The notes: generated by a model not told the origin, from the letters alone. DNA of 64,000 nucleotides from Pseudomonas muyukensis (GCF_019139535.1 NZ_CP077073.1:4182501-4246500); one strand, 5' to 3'; counted from the stretch's first letter, positions 35,995-44,764 are shown. Numbers and translations: made by a program.

Positions 35995-37881
35995 ATGAAC
36001 CTGAAATTCCGCCACAAGATCCTGCTCAGTGCCTGCGCCGTCGTGGTCCTGGCCTTCGCGCTGTTCACCCTCTACAACGATTACCTGCAACGCAACACCA
36101 TCCGCCAGAACATCGAGTCGTCGGTGCGTCAGGCTGGCGCGCAAACCGCCAGCAGCGTGCAGAACTGGATGAGCGGGCGCATCCTGGTGCTGGAAAACCT
36201 GGCCCAGGACATCGCCCAGCAAGGCGCTGGCAACAACGTGCCGGGGCTGGTCGACCAGCCGTCGTACACCAGCAACTTCCAGTTCACCTACTTCGGCCAG
36301 AACACCGGCCTGTTCACCCAGCGCCCCGACGCCAAGATGCCTGACGGCTACGACCCGCGTCAGCGCCCCTGGTACACCCAGGCCGTGGCCGCCAACCAGA
36401 CCATGCTGACCCCGCCCTACATGGCCGCGGTCGGTGGCCTGGTGGTGACCATCGCCATGCCGGTCAAGGCCAAGTCCAGCGGCGAGCTGATCGGCGTGGT
36501 CGGCGGCGACCTGAGCCTGAACACCCTGGTCGACATCATCAATGCCGTGGACTTCGGTGGCCTGGGCCACGCGTTCCTGGTGGACCGTAATGGCCAGGTG
36601 ATCGTCAGCCCGGACAAGGACCGGGTGATGAAGAACCTCAAGGACATCTACCCAGGCTCGCCGCTGCGGGTGGAAACCGGCATCCAGGAAGTCAGCCTCG
36701 ATGGCAAGGACCGCATCATCTCCTTCGCCCCGGTGGACGGCCTGCCGTCGGCACAGTGGTACATCGGCCTGTCGATCGACAAAGAAAAGGCCTACGCCCC
36801 GCTGAGCCAGTTCCGCACCTCGGCCATCATCGCCATGCTCATCGCCGTGGCCGTCATCGCCGGCCTGCTGGGCCTGCTGATCCCGGTGCTGATGCGTCCG
36901 CTGACCACCATGGGCCGCGCCATGCAGGACATCGCCGAAGGTGAAGGCGACCTGACCCGCCGCCTGACCGTCGAGCAGAAGGACGAGTTCGGCGAACTGG
37001 CCACCTCGTTCAACCGCTTCGTCGAGCGTATCCACGCCTCGATCAGCGAAGTGTCCTCGGCCACCCGCCTGGTCCACGACCTGTCGGAAAAAGTCGTCGG
37101 TGCCTCCAACGCCTCGCTGTCTGGCTCCGAAGAGCAGAGCATGCGCACCAACAGCGTCGCCGCGGCGATCAACGAGCTGGGCGCCGCCACCCAGGAAATC
37201 GCCCGCAACGCCGCCGATGCCTCGCAGCACGCCAGCGGCGCCAGCGAGCAGGCCAACGGTGGCCGCGAAGTGGTCGAGGAAGCGATCAGCGCCATGACCG
37301 CGCTGTCCGAGCGCATCAGCGAGTCGTGCGAGCAGATCGAGACCCTCAACGCCAGCACCGACGAGATCGGCAAGATCCTCGACGTGATCAAGGGCATTTC
37401 CCAGCAGACCAACCTGCTGGCGCTCAACGCCGCGATCGAGGCGGCCCGTGCCGGTGAAGCCGGCCGTGGCTTCGCCGTGGTCGCCGACGAGGTGCGCAAC
37501 CTGGCCCACCGGACCCAGGAATCGGCCGAAGAAATCCACCGCATGATCACCAGCCTGCAGGTGGGCTCGCGCGAGGCGGTGCACACCATGAACACCAGCC
37601 AGGTGTCCAGCGAGCAGACCGTGCAGGTGGCCAACCAGGCCGGCGAGCGCTTGGCCAGCGTGACCCAGCGCATCGGCGAGATCGACGGCATGAACCAGTC
37701 GGTGGCCACCGCCACCGAGGAACAGACCGCCGTGGTCGAGAGCCTGAACCTGGACATCACCCAGATCAACGCGCTGAACCAGCAAGGGGTGGAGAACCTC
37801 AACGAAACCCTGCGCCACTGCGACGCCCTGAGCCAGCAGGCCGGGCGCCTGAAGCAGCTGGTGGGCAGCTTCCGCATCTAA
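35995..37881 (+). CDS. methyl-accepting chemotaxis protein with dCache sensor
   Basis: A 628-residue transmembrane chemoreceptor. TM1 is at about residues 9-31 ([18 protein letters not shown]). A periplasmic dCache domain covers about 35-275 and contains [13 protein letters not shown] and [15 protein letters not shown], positions used for ligand binding in amino-acid-sensing dCache receptors such as PctA and McpA. TM2 is at about 280-302 ([20 protein letters not shown]). A HAMP domain follows, then the signalling domain with the tip [20 protein letters not shown] near residue 470. An amino acid ligand is likely but not proven. The ATG at 35995 starts the conserved [11 protein letters not shown]; 24 upstream codons are discarded. 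Confidence 0.9.
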   Translation: MNLKFRHKILLSACAVVVLAFALFTLYNDYLQRNTIRQNIESSVRQAGAQTASSVQNWMSGRILVLENLAQDIAQQGAGNNVPGLVDQPSYTSNFQFTYFGQNTGLFTQRPDAKMPDGYDPRQRPWYTQAVAANQTMLTPPYMAAVGGLVVTIAMPVKAKSSGELIGVVGGDLSLNTLVDIINAVDFGGLGHAFLVDRNGQVIVSPDKDRVMKNLKDIYPGSPLRVETGIQEVSLDGKDRIISFAPVDGLPSAQWYIGLSIDKEKAYAPLSQFRTSAIIAMLIAVAVIAGLLGLLIPVLMRPLTTMGRAMQDIAEGEGDLTRRLTVEQKDEFGELATSFNRFVERIHASISEVSSATRLVHDLSEKVVGASNASLSGSEEQSMRTNSVAAAINELGAATQEIARNAADASQHASGASEQANGGREVVEEAISAMTALSERISESCEQIETLNASTDEIGKILDVIKGISQQTNLLALNAAIEAARAGEAGRGFAVVADEVRNLAHRTQESAEEIHRMITSLQVGSREAVHTMNTSQVSSEQTVQVANQAGERLASVTQRIGEIDGMNQSVATATEEQTAVVESLNLDITQINALNQQGVENLNETLRHCDALSQQAGRLKQLVGSFRI

Positions 37882-37888
37882 GCCACCC

Positions 37889-37996
37889 GTTTCGCCGGCA
37901 AGGCCGGCTCCTACGGCAGTCGCGCCCCTGCAACCCGTAGGAGCCAGCCTTGCTGGCGAACCCAGGCGACGCGGTGGCTGGCCGGCCGGCTCCTAC
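37889..37996 (+). repeat. REP unit plus half-unit
   Basis: A half-unit ending GCCGGCTCCTAC (37889-37913) is followed by a shortened complete unit from GTAGGAGCCAGCC at 37937 to GGCTCCTAC at 37996. It lies in the convergent gap between the chemoreceptor and the YkvI-like gene. Same family as the arrays at 2.2 and 34.0 kb. Confidence 0.75.
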
Positions 37997-38039
37997 AGCA
38001 ATCCCGTGTAGGCGTCGGCCTTGCCGGCGAAGACGCCGG

Positions 38040-39104
38040 TCAAACCACCGCCACCCTCCCCGCCTTGCCCCGCCGCAGCCAGCCCACCAGCACCGCCACC
38101 ATCAGCACCAGCCCCAGGTAGCCGAACAGCGGATACACCTGCCCCACCAGGCTGATGAACCCCACCAGGCTGCACGCGAACCCCACGCCCCCGGTCACCA
38201 CCGCCGCCCAGCGAAACTTCGCCGTGCCTGCCGGCAGCAACCGCGACAGGAACGAGAACAGCGTGCCCACGGCGGTGTTGACGATCATGCCGAAGATGAT
38301 CAGGCACATCAGCAACCCCAGCAGCGGCGACACCTCGCTGGCAATCGACAGCATCGGCATCGGCAAGGCGGCCACGCTGTCCAGGCGCGACAGCAACCCC
38401 GCGCTCATCACCAGCATCAAGCCGCCCAGCGCCGCGCCACCGAGCAGGCCGCCGACCACCGCCACCCGGCCCGTGCGCGCCGAGCCGCCGAGAATCGCCA
38501 GGATCGGCGCCCCGGCGACGATGTTGTAGGACACATACAGGAACGCCCCGAGCAACCAATGCCGCGCGCCGGCCACCTGCTGGCTGGCCAGCTGGTCGAG
38601 GGCGGCGAAGCTCTGGCTGCGGCTGCACACGGCGTACAAGGCGATGGCCGATGCCACCAGGATCAACAGCGGGGTGATCGCGCCGATGGCGACCATGACC
38701 TTTTGCACCTCCAGGCAGACGATGGCCACCACCAGCACGGTGACCAGCACGCTGCCGGCCAGCGCCGCAATGCCGAACTGCTGCTCGAGCAAGGCGCCGC
38801 CCCCGGCGAGCATGACCACGGTCACGCCGAACATGAAGAAGGTGATGAGCCAGTCGACGAAACGGCCCAGGTGACGGCCGCAGATGGCCTCGATGACGGC
38901 CTTGTGCGAAGTGGCCCGCAGGCGGTTGCCCAACCCGGCCAGGGCCATGCCGAGGAAGGTGAACAAGGCGGCGCTGACCAGCGCGCCGACCAGGCCCCAC
39001 AGGCCGAAATCGACGAAGAACAACAGCAGTTCCCGCCCGGACGCGAAGCCCGCCCCCACGATCACGCCGACGAATGCGCCGGCGATCTTCAGCTGCTCTT
39101 GCAT
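38040..39104 (-). CDS. YkvI-like membrane transporter
   Basis: A 354-residue integral membrane protein with about ten hydrophobic segments (for example AGAFVGVIVGAGFASGRELL at the start, ITPLLILVASAIALYAVCS, LLGLLMCLIIFGMIVNTAVG). The N-terminal unwound motif VGAGFASGRE is typical of the APC/NSS-like YkvI group of putative amino acid permeases. The ATG at 39104 (MQEQLKIAG) is preferred over GTG two codons upstream because AGAGG lies 5 bases before it. It is downstream of, and in the same direction as, the ridA/DauA-like pair, so it may carry the same amino acid. The substrate is unproven. Confidence 0.8.
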   Translation of the reverse strand: MQEQLKIAGAFVGVIVGAGFASGRELLLFFVDFGLWGLVGALVSAALFTFLGMALAGLGNRLRATSHKAVIEAICGRHLGRFVDWLITFFMFGVTVVMLAGGGALLEQQFGIAALAGSVLVTVLVVAIVCLEVQKVMVAIGAITPLLILVASAIALYAVCSRSQSFAALDQLASQQVAGARHWLLGAFLYVSYNIVAGAPILAILGGSARTGRVAVVGGLLGGAALGGLMLVMSAGLLSRLDSVAALPMPMLSIASEVSPLLGLLMCLIIFGMIVNTAVGTLFSFLSRLLPAGTAKFRWAAVVTGGVGFACSLVGFISLVGQVYPLFGYLGLVLMVAVLVGWLRRGKAGRVAVV

Positions 39105-39164
39105 GTGCACCTCTGGTTCTTATTGTTGTATCGCGCTCAGGGTAGGAGCCGGCTTGCCGGCGAT

Positions 39165-39181
39165 GGGCCGCGGCGCGGCCC
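39165..39181 (-). terminator. hairpin after ridA
   Basis: A perfect 7-bp GC stem (GGGCCGC at 39165-39171 and GCGGCCC at 39175-39181) with a 3-base loop, 8 bases beyond the ridA stop codon. It is adjacent to a REP half-unit (GTAGGAGCCGGCTTGCCGGCG). No T-run follows. Confidence 0.4.
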
Positions 39182-39189
39182 TGGGTCAT

Positions 39190-39567
39190 TCACGCCTGGC
39201 CGAGATAGGCCTGCACCTCGATTTCCACATCCACCCCCAGCGCCAGCGCCGAGGCCACGGTCGAACGCACCGGCAACGCCGCGCCGAAGAATGCCTTGTA
39301 CACCTCGTTGAAACCGGCGAAGTGGCTCATGTCCGACAGCCACACGGTGGCTTTCACCACCTGGTCGAAACCCGCGCCGCAGGCTGCCAGGCTCTCGCCG
39401 ATACGCTCACAGGCGGCGCGGGTCTGGGCCTGGATATCGCCCTTGACCACCTCGCCATCGGCGTTCATCGGGATCTGCCCGGACAGGAACAGGAAGCCAC
39501 CGGCTTTCACCGCGCGGGAGAAAGGAAACGGCAGGCTGCTGGGAAAACGCTGGATGTCATTGCTCAT
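39190..39567 (-). CDS. ridA: RidA family reactive imine/enamine deaminase
   Basis: A 125-residue trimeric protein of the YjgF/YER057c/UK114 family that hydrolyses reactive imines and enamines. Diagnostic segments are present: PFSRAVKAGGFLFLSGQIPM, QTRAACERIGESLAACGAGF and the C-terminal active-site region ALPVRSTVASALALGVDVEI, where the Arg binds the substrate carboxylate. Its start codon lies within the last 11 bases of the dehydrogenase gene, so translation is coupled. DauA-type dehydrogenases release 2-imino acids, and RidA would speed their hydrolysis to 2-keto acids. It is a dedicated paralogue in this operon, probably separate from the housekeeping RidA. Confidence 0.9.
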   Translation of the reverse strand: MSNDIQRFPSSLPFPFSRAVKAGGFLFLSGQIPMNADGEVVKGDIQAQTRAACERIGESLAACGAGFDQVVKATVWLSDMSHFAGFNEVYKAFFGAALPVRSTVASALALGVDVEIEVQAYLGQA

Positions 39568-40717
39568 GGGTAGTCTCCATGGAAGGTTGGCTGAAACGTG
39601 CCGGGGACAGCCGAGCAGGCTCGACGCCCTGGCGGACAAGGCTGGCACACAGCGGCTGGCCCAGCAGCAGGTCGGCGGCCAGGCGCGAGGCCCCGGCAGC
39701 GGACTGGATGCCATAGCCGCCCTGCGCGGCCAGCCAGAAGAACGCCGGTGCCAGCGGGTCGAAGCCGATCACCAGGTCGCCATCGGCGACGAACGAGCGC
39801 AGGCCCGCCCAGCTGTGGCTCGGGCGGCGGATCTCGAGGGTGGTCATGGCTTCGATGTTGTAGATGCCCAGGGCCAGGTCCAGCTCTTCCGGGGCGGCGT
39901 CCTGGGGCTCGACCGGGTCGGCGTTGGCCGGTGAGCCGAGCAACTGGCCGGCGTCGGGCTTGAAGTAGAAGCTCTCGTCGACCCCGATCACCGCCGGCCA
40001 ACGGGCGAAGTCGTGCTGGGCGGGGCCAGGGAAGGTGAAGGCGCTGCGCCGGCAGGGTTGCAGGCCAACCCTGGCCACGCCGCACTGCTCGGCCACCTGG
40101 TCGGCCCAGGCCCCGGCGGCGTTGACCAACTGCCGCGCGCGCAGTCGGCTGCCATCGGCCAGCTCGATCTGCCACAGCGGGTCCAGGTAATGGGCCCGGG
40201 CCACTTCGGCGTTGCAGCGCAGTTCGCCACCGGCCTGGCGGAAACCGCGCAGGAAGCCCTGGTGCAGGGCATGCACGTCCAGGTCCATGGCGCCGGTTTC
40301 GTGCACCGCCCCGGCCAGCCGTTCAGCGCGCAGGCTCGGCACCAGTGCCAGCGCCGCCTCGCGGTCGAGCAGGCGGACGGCGGTGCCGTTGGCCAGGTTC
40401 TGCGCGTAGGTCGCCTCCAGCAGGTCGCGTTGCGCAAGGTCGGCCACATACAGGCAGCCGCGCGGTTCCAGCAGCGGATGCTCGCAGAAACCCGTCGGCG
40501 GCTGCTGGTAGAACGCCCGGCTGGCGCGAGTCAGCGCCTGGATCTGCGGGGTGCCGTAGGCCTCCATGAACATCGCCGCCGAGCGCCCGGTGGAGTGGTA
40601 GCCCGGCTGCGCCTCGCGCTCGAGCATCAGCACCTGGCGCTGGCCGGCCAGGCGGTAGCCCAGGGAAGCACCGGCAATGCCGGCGCCAATGATCAAGGTG
40701 TCGTGGATCGGTCCCAT
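39557..40717 (-). CDS. dauA: DauA-like FAD-dependent D-amino-acid (D-arginine) dehydrogenase
   Basis: A 386-residue D-amino-acid-oxidase-fold flavoprotein. The FAD-binding motif is LIIGAGIAGASLGYRL near residue 8. The segments MLEREAQPGYHSTGRSAAMF, GFCEHPLLEPRG, LVNAAGAWADQVAEQ, DESFYFKPDAGQLLGSPANA and WAGLRSFVADGDLVIGFDP closely match the catabolic D-arginine dehydrogenase DauA of P. aeruginosa. It would oxidise D-arginine or another D-amino acid to the imino acid, passing electrons to the respiratory chain rather than to oxygen. ridA overlaps its 3' end. The start at 40717 (MGPIHDTLIIGAG) follows the family; 31 upstream codons are discarded. The exact substrate is inferred. Confidence 0.85.
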   Translation of the reverse strand: MGPIHDTLIIGAGIAGASLGYRLAGQRQVLMLEREAQPGYHSTGRSAAMFMEAYGTPQIQALTRASRAFYQQPPTGFCEHPLLEPRGCLYVADLAQRDLLEATYAQNLANGTAVRLLDREAALALVPSLRAERLAGAVHETGAMDLDVHALHQGFLRGFRQAGGELRCNAEVARAHYLDPLWQIELADGSRLRARQLVNAAGAWADQVAEQCGVARVGLQPCRRSAFTFPGPAQHDFARWPAVIGVDESFYFKPDAGQLLGSPANADPVEPQDAAPEELDLALGIYNIEAMTTLEIRRPSHSWAGLRSFVADGDLVIGFDPLAPAFFWLAAQGGYGIQSAAGASRLAADLLLGQPLCASLVRQGVEPARLSPARFSQPSMETTHEQ

Positions 40718-40746
40718 GCGCGTTCCTGTCGGGCTAATTATCATTT

Positions 40747-40773
40747 GTGAGAATTCTAATATATGAGAATTTC
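40747..40773. promoter_or_regulatory. candidate operator between the dehydrogenase and the XRE-cupin regulator
   Basis: Direct repeats TGAGAATT at 40748-40755 and 40764-40771, 16 bases apart, lie in an AT-rich part of the 113-bp divergent gap. The spacing places both on one face of DNA at about 1.5 turns. They are probable binding sites for the divergent XRE-cupin protein or overlap its promoter. Confidence 0.45.
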
Positions 40774-40830
40774 GGATTGTGCAAGCCGACACGGTAAGAT
40801 GCCCGACCAAAGACCTGCCTGAGTACCCCG

Positions 40831-41433
40831 ATGCCCGACACCCCCGCCACCGGCCCCCAACTCGACCGCAGCGCGGTCGGCGCGCGCCTGCGCCAGCTGC
40901 GCAAGCGCCGGCAGATGACCCTCAAGCAACTGTCGGCGCAAAGCGGCGTGCCGCTGTCGACCTTGTCGAAGATGGAGCTGGCGCAGGTGTCGGTAAGCTA
41001 CGAGAAACTGGCCGCGGTCGCCCGCGCGCTGAACCTGGACATCGCCCAGCTGTTTCGCGCCAGCAGCCCGAGCGTGGCGGCGCAACCGGCCAGCGTGGTG
41101 GTCGACTCGCTAAGCGCCGTGGCCGGTTACGCCACCGGCACCTACGACTACTACCCGCTCGCCGGGGCTTTCCCGGAACGGCGCATGACCCCGGCCTATG
41201 CCCGCATCATCGCCCGCGAACGCGGCCAGTTCGCCGATTTCATCCGCCACCCTGGGCAGGAGTTCGCCATGGTCATCAGCGGGCGGGTGCGCATCGAGTT
41301 CGAGACCGGCGAGGCGGTGAGCATCGGGCCGCAGGAGACTGCCTATTTCGACAGCCAGGTGGGGCATATCTACCTGTCGGAGAGCGAGGATGGCGGCGAT
41401 GCGCAGGTGATGGTGGTGATGACCGATCGTTGA
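40831..41433 (+). CDS. XRE-family regulator with C-terminal cupin domain
   Basis: A 200-residue regulator. The N-terminal Cro/CI HTH is at about residues 15-70 (LRQLRKRRQMTLKQLSAQSG, PLSTLSKMELAQVSVSYEKL). The C-terminal cupin (about residues 125-195) reads PGQEFAMVISGRVRIEFETG and IGPQETAYFDSQVGH. Such proteins (PuuR-like) usually bind a small metabolite in the cupin and repress an adjacent catabolic operon. It is divergent from the DauA-like/ridA genes, making it their likely regulator. The first ten residues (PDTPATGPQL) look like a flexible lead. Confidence 0.88.
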   Translation: MPDTPATGPQLDRSAVGARLRQLRKRRQMTLKQLSAQSGVPLSTLSKMELAQVSVSYEKLAAVARALNLDIAQLFRASSPSVAAQPASVVVDSLSAVAGYATGTYDYYPLAGAFPERRMTPAYARIIARERGQFADFIRHPGQEFAMVISGRVRIEFETGEAVSIGPQETAYFDSQVGHIYLSESEDGGDAQVMVVMTDR

Positions 41434-41445
41434 CGATCTGGGCCT

Positions 41446-41554
41446 TGTAGGAGCGGTCTTGTGCCGCGAAAGGGCTGCGCAGCGGCCCCGGCGATCTTTG
41501 CCCAATACGGAAATCCTGGGGCCGCTGCGCAGCCCTTCGCGACGCTCCTACAGG
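41446..41554. repeat. long REP-type inverted repeat
   Basis: A 109-bp imperfect palindrome. The left arm TGTAGGAGCGGTCTTGTG...GGGCTGCGCAGCGGCCCC is mirrored by GGGGCCGCTGCGCAGCCC...CGCTCCTACAG. It is the same type as 15643-15763 and lies after the XRE-cupin gene. Downstream, 41580-41640 is AT-rich (ATAACGAACAAGTCTATTTGG) and probably carries the promoter of the next gene. Confidence 0.75.
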
Positions 41555-41675
41555 AAGAGGCGCAGGCCGCCAGCGAGCGGTTATAACCTAATAACGAACA
41601 AGTCTATTTGGCTATAAAAAAATCTATATGCTGGGCAGCATCCGATCACGGGCAAAGCTGGGCGTCGAGTAGCGT

Positions 41676-42461
41676 ATGGATGTAGGTTCTTTCGGTTTCA
41701 CCATTGCCGGGCTGGTTGTCGGTTTCATCGTCGGCATGACCGGCGTCGGCGGCGGCTCGCTGATGACCCCGATCCTGCTGTGGTTCGGCATCAACCCAGC
41801 CACCGCTGTGGGCACCGACCTGCTCTACGCCGCCATCACCAAGGCCAGTGGCGTCTGGGTGCATGGCCGCAACAAGAACATCGACTGGAAGATCACCGGC
41901 TGGCTGAGCCTGGGCAGCGTGCCCGCGGCAGCCCTGACCCTGTGGTTCCTCAGCACCCTGCACGCCGACACCTCGGCGCTCAACGCCATCATCAAGCAAG
42001 GCCTGGCGGTGGTGCTGATCCTCACGGCCCTGGCGATCCTGTTCAAGTCCAAGCTGCAGGCCTTCGCCAGCAAGCACGCCGGCGATCACTACCACCTCAG
42101 CGACCGCACCCTGAACACCCTCACCGTGGTCACCGGCGTGGTGCTGGGGGTGATGGTCACCCTCACCTCCATCGGCGCCGGCGCCCTGGGCACCGTGGCG
42201 CTGTTCCTGCTCTACCCGTTCCTGGTCACCCGCCGCCTGGTCGGCACCGAGATCGCCCACGCCGTGCCGCTGACCCTGGTCGCCGGCCTGGGCCACGCCG
42301 GCATGGGCAACATGGACTGGTCGCTGCTGGGCTACCTGCTGCTGGGTTCGCTGCCGGGGATCTACCTGGGCAGCCACCTGACCGGGCGCATCTCCGACCG
42401 GGTGCTGCGGCCATGCCTGGCGACCATGCTGTTGCTGATCGGCTACAAGCTGGCGTTCTGA
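41676..42461 (+). CDS. TauE/SafE (TSUP) family sulfite/sulfonate permease
   Basis: A 261-residue membrane protein with about eight hydrophobic segments. The N-terminal GFIVGMTGVGGGSLMTPILL is the family motif, repeated in degenerate form in the second half (LGVMVTLTSIGAGALGTVALF). An in-frame pair GTDLLYAAITKASG and GTEIAHAVPLTLVAGLGHAG reflects the internal duplication of TSUP proteins. Members export sulfite, taurine or sulfoacetate, or import sulfate-like anions. The AT-rich leader (ATAACGAACAAGTCTATTTG) resembles promoter regions of sulfur-responsive genes, but CysB control is only a guess. Confidence 0.87.
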   Translation: MDVGSFGFTIAGLVVGFIVGMTGVGGGSLMTPILLWFGINPATAVGTDLLYAAITKASGVWVHGRNKNIDWKITGWLSLGSVPAAALTLWFLSTLHADTSALNAIIKQGLAVVLILTALAILFKSKLQAFASKHAGDHYHLSDRTLNTLTVVTGVVLGVMVTLTSIGAGALGTVALFLLYPFLVTRRLVGTEIAHAVPLTLVAGLGHAGMGNMDWSLLGYLLLGSLPGIYLGSHLTGRISDRVLRPCLATMLLLIGYKLAF

Positions 42462-42572
42462 GGCGACGGCTGATGGTGGCACCGGCTGCGCCGGTGTGCG
42501 CCGGCAAGGCAGGCCAGGACAGGCAGGTAGCGATCTGTCACTATCGGCCCTCGCCCGCCAGATTCCCCAGCC

Positions 42573-43145
42573 ATGCCTGATACGCCCCAATCGTTGCTGC
42601 TCGCCCTGCGCGCAGCCACCCGTGCCAGCCACAAGCGGCTAGAGGCGCGCCTGCCGTTTTTCAGCGCAGGCTTCGACCTGGCGCGCTACCGCGACCTGAT
42701 GGCCGCCTACCACGGCTTCCACGCGCCACTGGAGGCCCGCCTGGCCGGCTACCAGGGGCGCGAGCGCGCCAAGACTCCAGCCCTGGCCCAGGACCTGCGC
42801 AGCCTTGGCGTCGAGCTCGAGGCCTTGCCGCGCTGCCAGCAGCTGCCGCGGATCGATGACGAGGCCAGTGCCCTGGGGGTGATGTACGTGCTCGAGGGTT
42901 CCACCCTCGGCGGCCAGGTGCTCAAGCAGGCCATGGCCGAACGCCTGGGCATCGACGCGGCCAGCGGCGGCGCTTTTCTCGACGTCTACGGCCCGCTGAC
43001 CGGCACGCACTGGCGCAGCTTCCTCGGCAGGCTCGGCGCCTTCGCCCACCAGCCCGACAGCGAAGCCCGGGCGCTGCAGGCCGCAGTGGCCACCTTCGAA
43101 TGCTTCGAGCACTGGCTCGAGCAGCGCAACACCTTGCTCGACTAG
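42573..43145 (+). CDS. biliverdin-producing heme oxygenase
   Basis: A 190-residue protein of the bacterial heme oxygenase family (BphO type). The proximal heme-ligand His is expected in ATRASHKRLEARLPFF (about residue 20). The distal helix GVMYVLEGSTLGGQVLKQAM (about residues 98-117) carries the GxxxG-like SxLGG kink over the heme. It would cleave heme to biliverdin, CO and iron. In many pseudomonads this gene is paired with a bacteriophytochrome gene, but none is present within the window. A role in iron recovery is also possible given the siderophore-like genes downstream. Confidence 0.85.
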   Translation: MPDTPQSLLLALRAATRASHKRLEARLPFFSAGFDLARYRDLMAAYHGFHAPLEARLAGYQGRERAKTPALAQDLRSLGVELEALPRCQQLPRIDDEASALGVMYVLEGSTLGGQVLKQAMAERLGIDAASGGAFLDVYGPLTGTHWRSFLGRLGAFAHQPDSEARALQAAVATFECFEHWLEQRNTLLD

Positions 43146-43160
43146 CCACGCCACAGGCGT

Positions 43161-43189
43161 TTGACATCGCTTTGCCAGCAGACTATCTT
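43161..43189 (+). promoter_or_regulatory. sigma-70 promoter before the cupin gene
   Basis: TTGACA (43161-43166) and TATCTT (43184-43189) are separated by 17 bases, a near-consensus sigma-70 promoter reading toward the cupin gene at 43249. A T-run (43196-43204) follows. No clear Fur box overlaps it. Confidence 0.65.
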
Positions 43190-43248
43190 CGCGTGCTTTT
43201 TTTTGAAAAGCCCATGGAAGAATAAGAGTTGCCAAGGAGGCAATACGC

Positions 43249-43725
43249 GTGTCTCGCCTGTCCGCAATCCCTCTCGCCTGTGTGTTGCTCGCCGCCAGTT
43301 CGGCCGTTTTCGCCAGCACCGGCAGCGCCCCTGCAGCGCCATCCCCCAGCACCCTGTCGATCCCGCGCAGCGTGCCGGCCAGCGTGCCGTCCGTGACCAC
43401 CCCGGACACCTCCGAATTCTATACGGCGCTCAAGGGCACCCATTACAGCTACCGCTGCCTCTCGCCCTTCACCGCCCCCGGTGAACAGGCCGCGGTCGAG
43501 GTCTGCGAAATCCCGCCGGTGGAGCTGCAACTGCACGGCTGGCCCGAGACCGAAGTCATCCAGCTGATCAGCGGGCAAGTCCAGATCAGCGAAGCCGATG
43601 GCACCCAGAAGCACTACCAGGCCGGCGATATCTTCGTCCTGCCACAAGGTTTCAAGGGCATCTGGAAACAGCCGGGCACCATCACCAAGGTGACGGTCCG
43701 CCACCCGCTGTACTGGAAAGACTGA
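43249..43725 (+). CDS. exported cupin-domain protein
   Basis: A 158-residue protein starting at GTG with AAGGAGG 8 bases upstream. A Sec signal peptide covers about residues 1-22 (LSAIPLACVLLAASSAVFA, cleavage after VFA). A Ser/Pro/Ala-rich linker of about 30 residues follows, then a single cupin domain (ELQLHGWPETEVIQLISGQV, YQAGDIFVLPQGFKGIWK), which resembles the DUF861/ethanolamine-type small cupins. Metal-binding histidines of classic cupins are mostly absent, with only one His in the first motif. It lies 112 bases upstream of the KASIII-like gene and may be the first gene of that cluster. The function is unknown. Confidence 0.75.
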   Translation: MSRLSAIPLACVLLAASSAVFASTGSAPAAPSPSTLSIPRSVPASVPSVTTPDTSEFYTALKGTHYSYRCLSPFTAPGEQAAVEVCEIPPVELQLHGWPETEVIQLISGQVQISEADGTQKHYQAGDIFVLPQGFKGIWKQPGTITKVTVRHPLYWKD

Positions 43726-43837
43726 CCCACTGATAACCCCACACCCGCCGCCACCCGGCGCCGGGTGCCTGCGCTCGCATCCCCTCGGCAGCGTTGGCGC
43801 GGGCTTGCCTTCACCCTTTGAACAAGATGAGCGAATC

Positions 43838-44764
43838 GTGACCCCAACCGTTTACCTGGGCGGCATCGCCTGTGAAACCGGCCAAGCCGTGGACATCGAA
43901 GCGGCGCAGATGGCGCCACAGACACGCGCGCTGCTGCAATCGGCAGCCAATGGCGTGCGCTGTTTTTCCCATCACCCTGGCCAGCCCTGGGAGCTGGTGA
44001 CCCGCGCGGTGACCCGTGCCTTGGCCGACAGTGGCCGCCAGCCCGGCGACATCGGCGCGGTGCTGCTGGTATCGGGCCAGCTCGATGCCCAGAACACCCT
44101 CGACGCCCAGTGGCTCGCCGAGCTCGGCCGCACCCTGCACATGCAGACCGTGCCGTTCTACAGCGTCGGCCTGGCCGGCTGCGCGGGCTTTCATGCCGGC
44201 CTGAAACTGGCCGCGGCGCTGACTGCCAGCGGCGAGGCCGAGCAGGTGCTGCTGGTCACCTTCGACCAGGCCGGCGACGCCCTGCAACGGGTGTATGGCG
44301 AGGGCAGCGACTTCGTCTACGTCACCGGCGACGCTGCCGCGGCCTGCGTTGTCAGCCGCGAGCCGACCCGCATGCAGTACGCCCTGCGCGGCAAGGTGCA
44401 GTACAGCGCCAACACCGAGCAGATCGAGCACTTCTCCAACGACACCGACATGCGCAGCATCGCCGCGCTGGTCAAGCAGGCCTGCCAGCAAGCCGAGCTC
44501 GCCCCGCGCGCTGTGCAGCATTTCATTTGCAACAACTACACCCTCGAGGCGACCCGGCTGTTCTGCCAGCTGGCCGGTATCAGCTTCAGCAAGGCGGTGA
44601 CCGCGCCGTTGGCCCGCCATGCCCACTGCTTCAGCGCCGACAACCTGATCAACCTCAGCCACCTGCACAGCGCAGGCACGCTGCAAGCGGGCGAGCATGC
44701 CTTGCTGTTCAGCACCGGGCCGTTCCAGCTGGGGGCGTGCCTGGTCACGCGCCTGGACGCCTGA
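43838..44764 (+). CDS. KASIII-like 3-oxoacyl-ACP synthase
   Basis: A 308-residue thiolase-fold protein. The nucleophile Cys115 lies in SVGLAGCAGFHAG, and His228 in HFICNNYTLEA takes the place of the KASIII HQAN motif. A C-terminal HSAGTLQAGEHALLFSTGPF segment forms the usual strand near the active-site entrance. The GTG at 43838 is the more likely start; an in-frame TTG 11 codons upstream is possible. It is followed 11 bases later by an adenylation-carrier protein, suggesting that it condenses or transfers an acyl group to or from the carrier-bound amino acid, as stand-alone KASIII enzymes do in several natural product pathways. The substrate is unknown. Confidence 0.8.
   Translation: MTPTVYLGGIACETGQAVDIEAAQMAPQTRALLQSAANGVRCFSHHPGQPWELVTRAVTRALADSGRQPGDIGAVLLVSGQLDAQNTLDAQWLAELGRTLHMQTVPFYSVGLAGCAGFHAGLKLAAALTASGEAEQVLLVTFDQAGDALQRVYGEGSDFVYVTGDAAAACVVSREPTRMQYALRGKVQYSANTEQIEHFSNDTDMRSIAALVKQACQQAELAPRAVQHFICNNYTLEATRLFCQLAGISFSKAVTAPLARHAHCFSADNLINLSHLHSAGTLQAGEHALLFSTGPFQLGACLVTRLDA

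Noticed and set aside
43805..44764. A longer KASIII-like protein from TTG 43805
   Set aside because: TTG is a rare start with no ribosome site, and the extra 11 residues (PSPFEQDERI) are not typical; GTG 43838 is a better choice.
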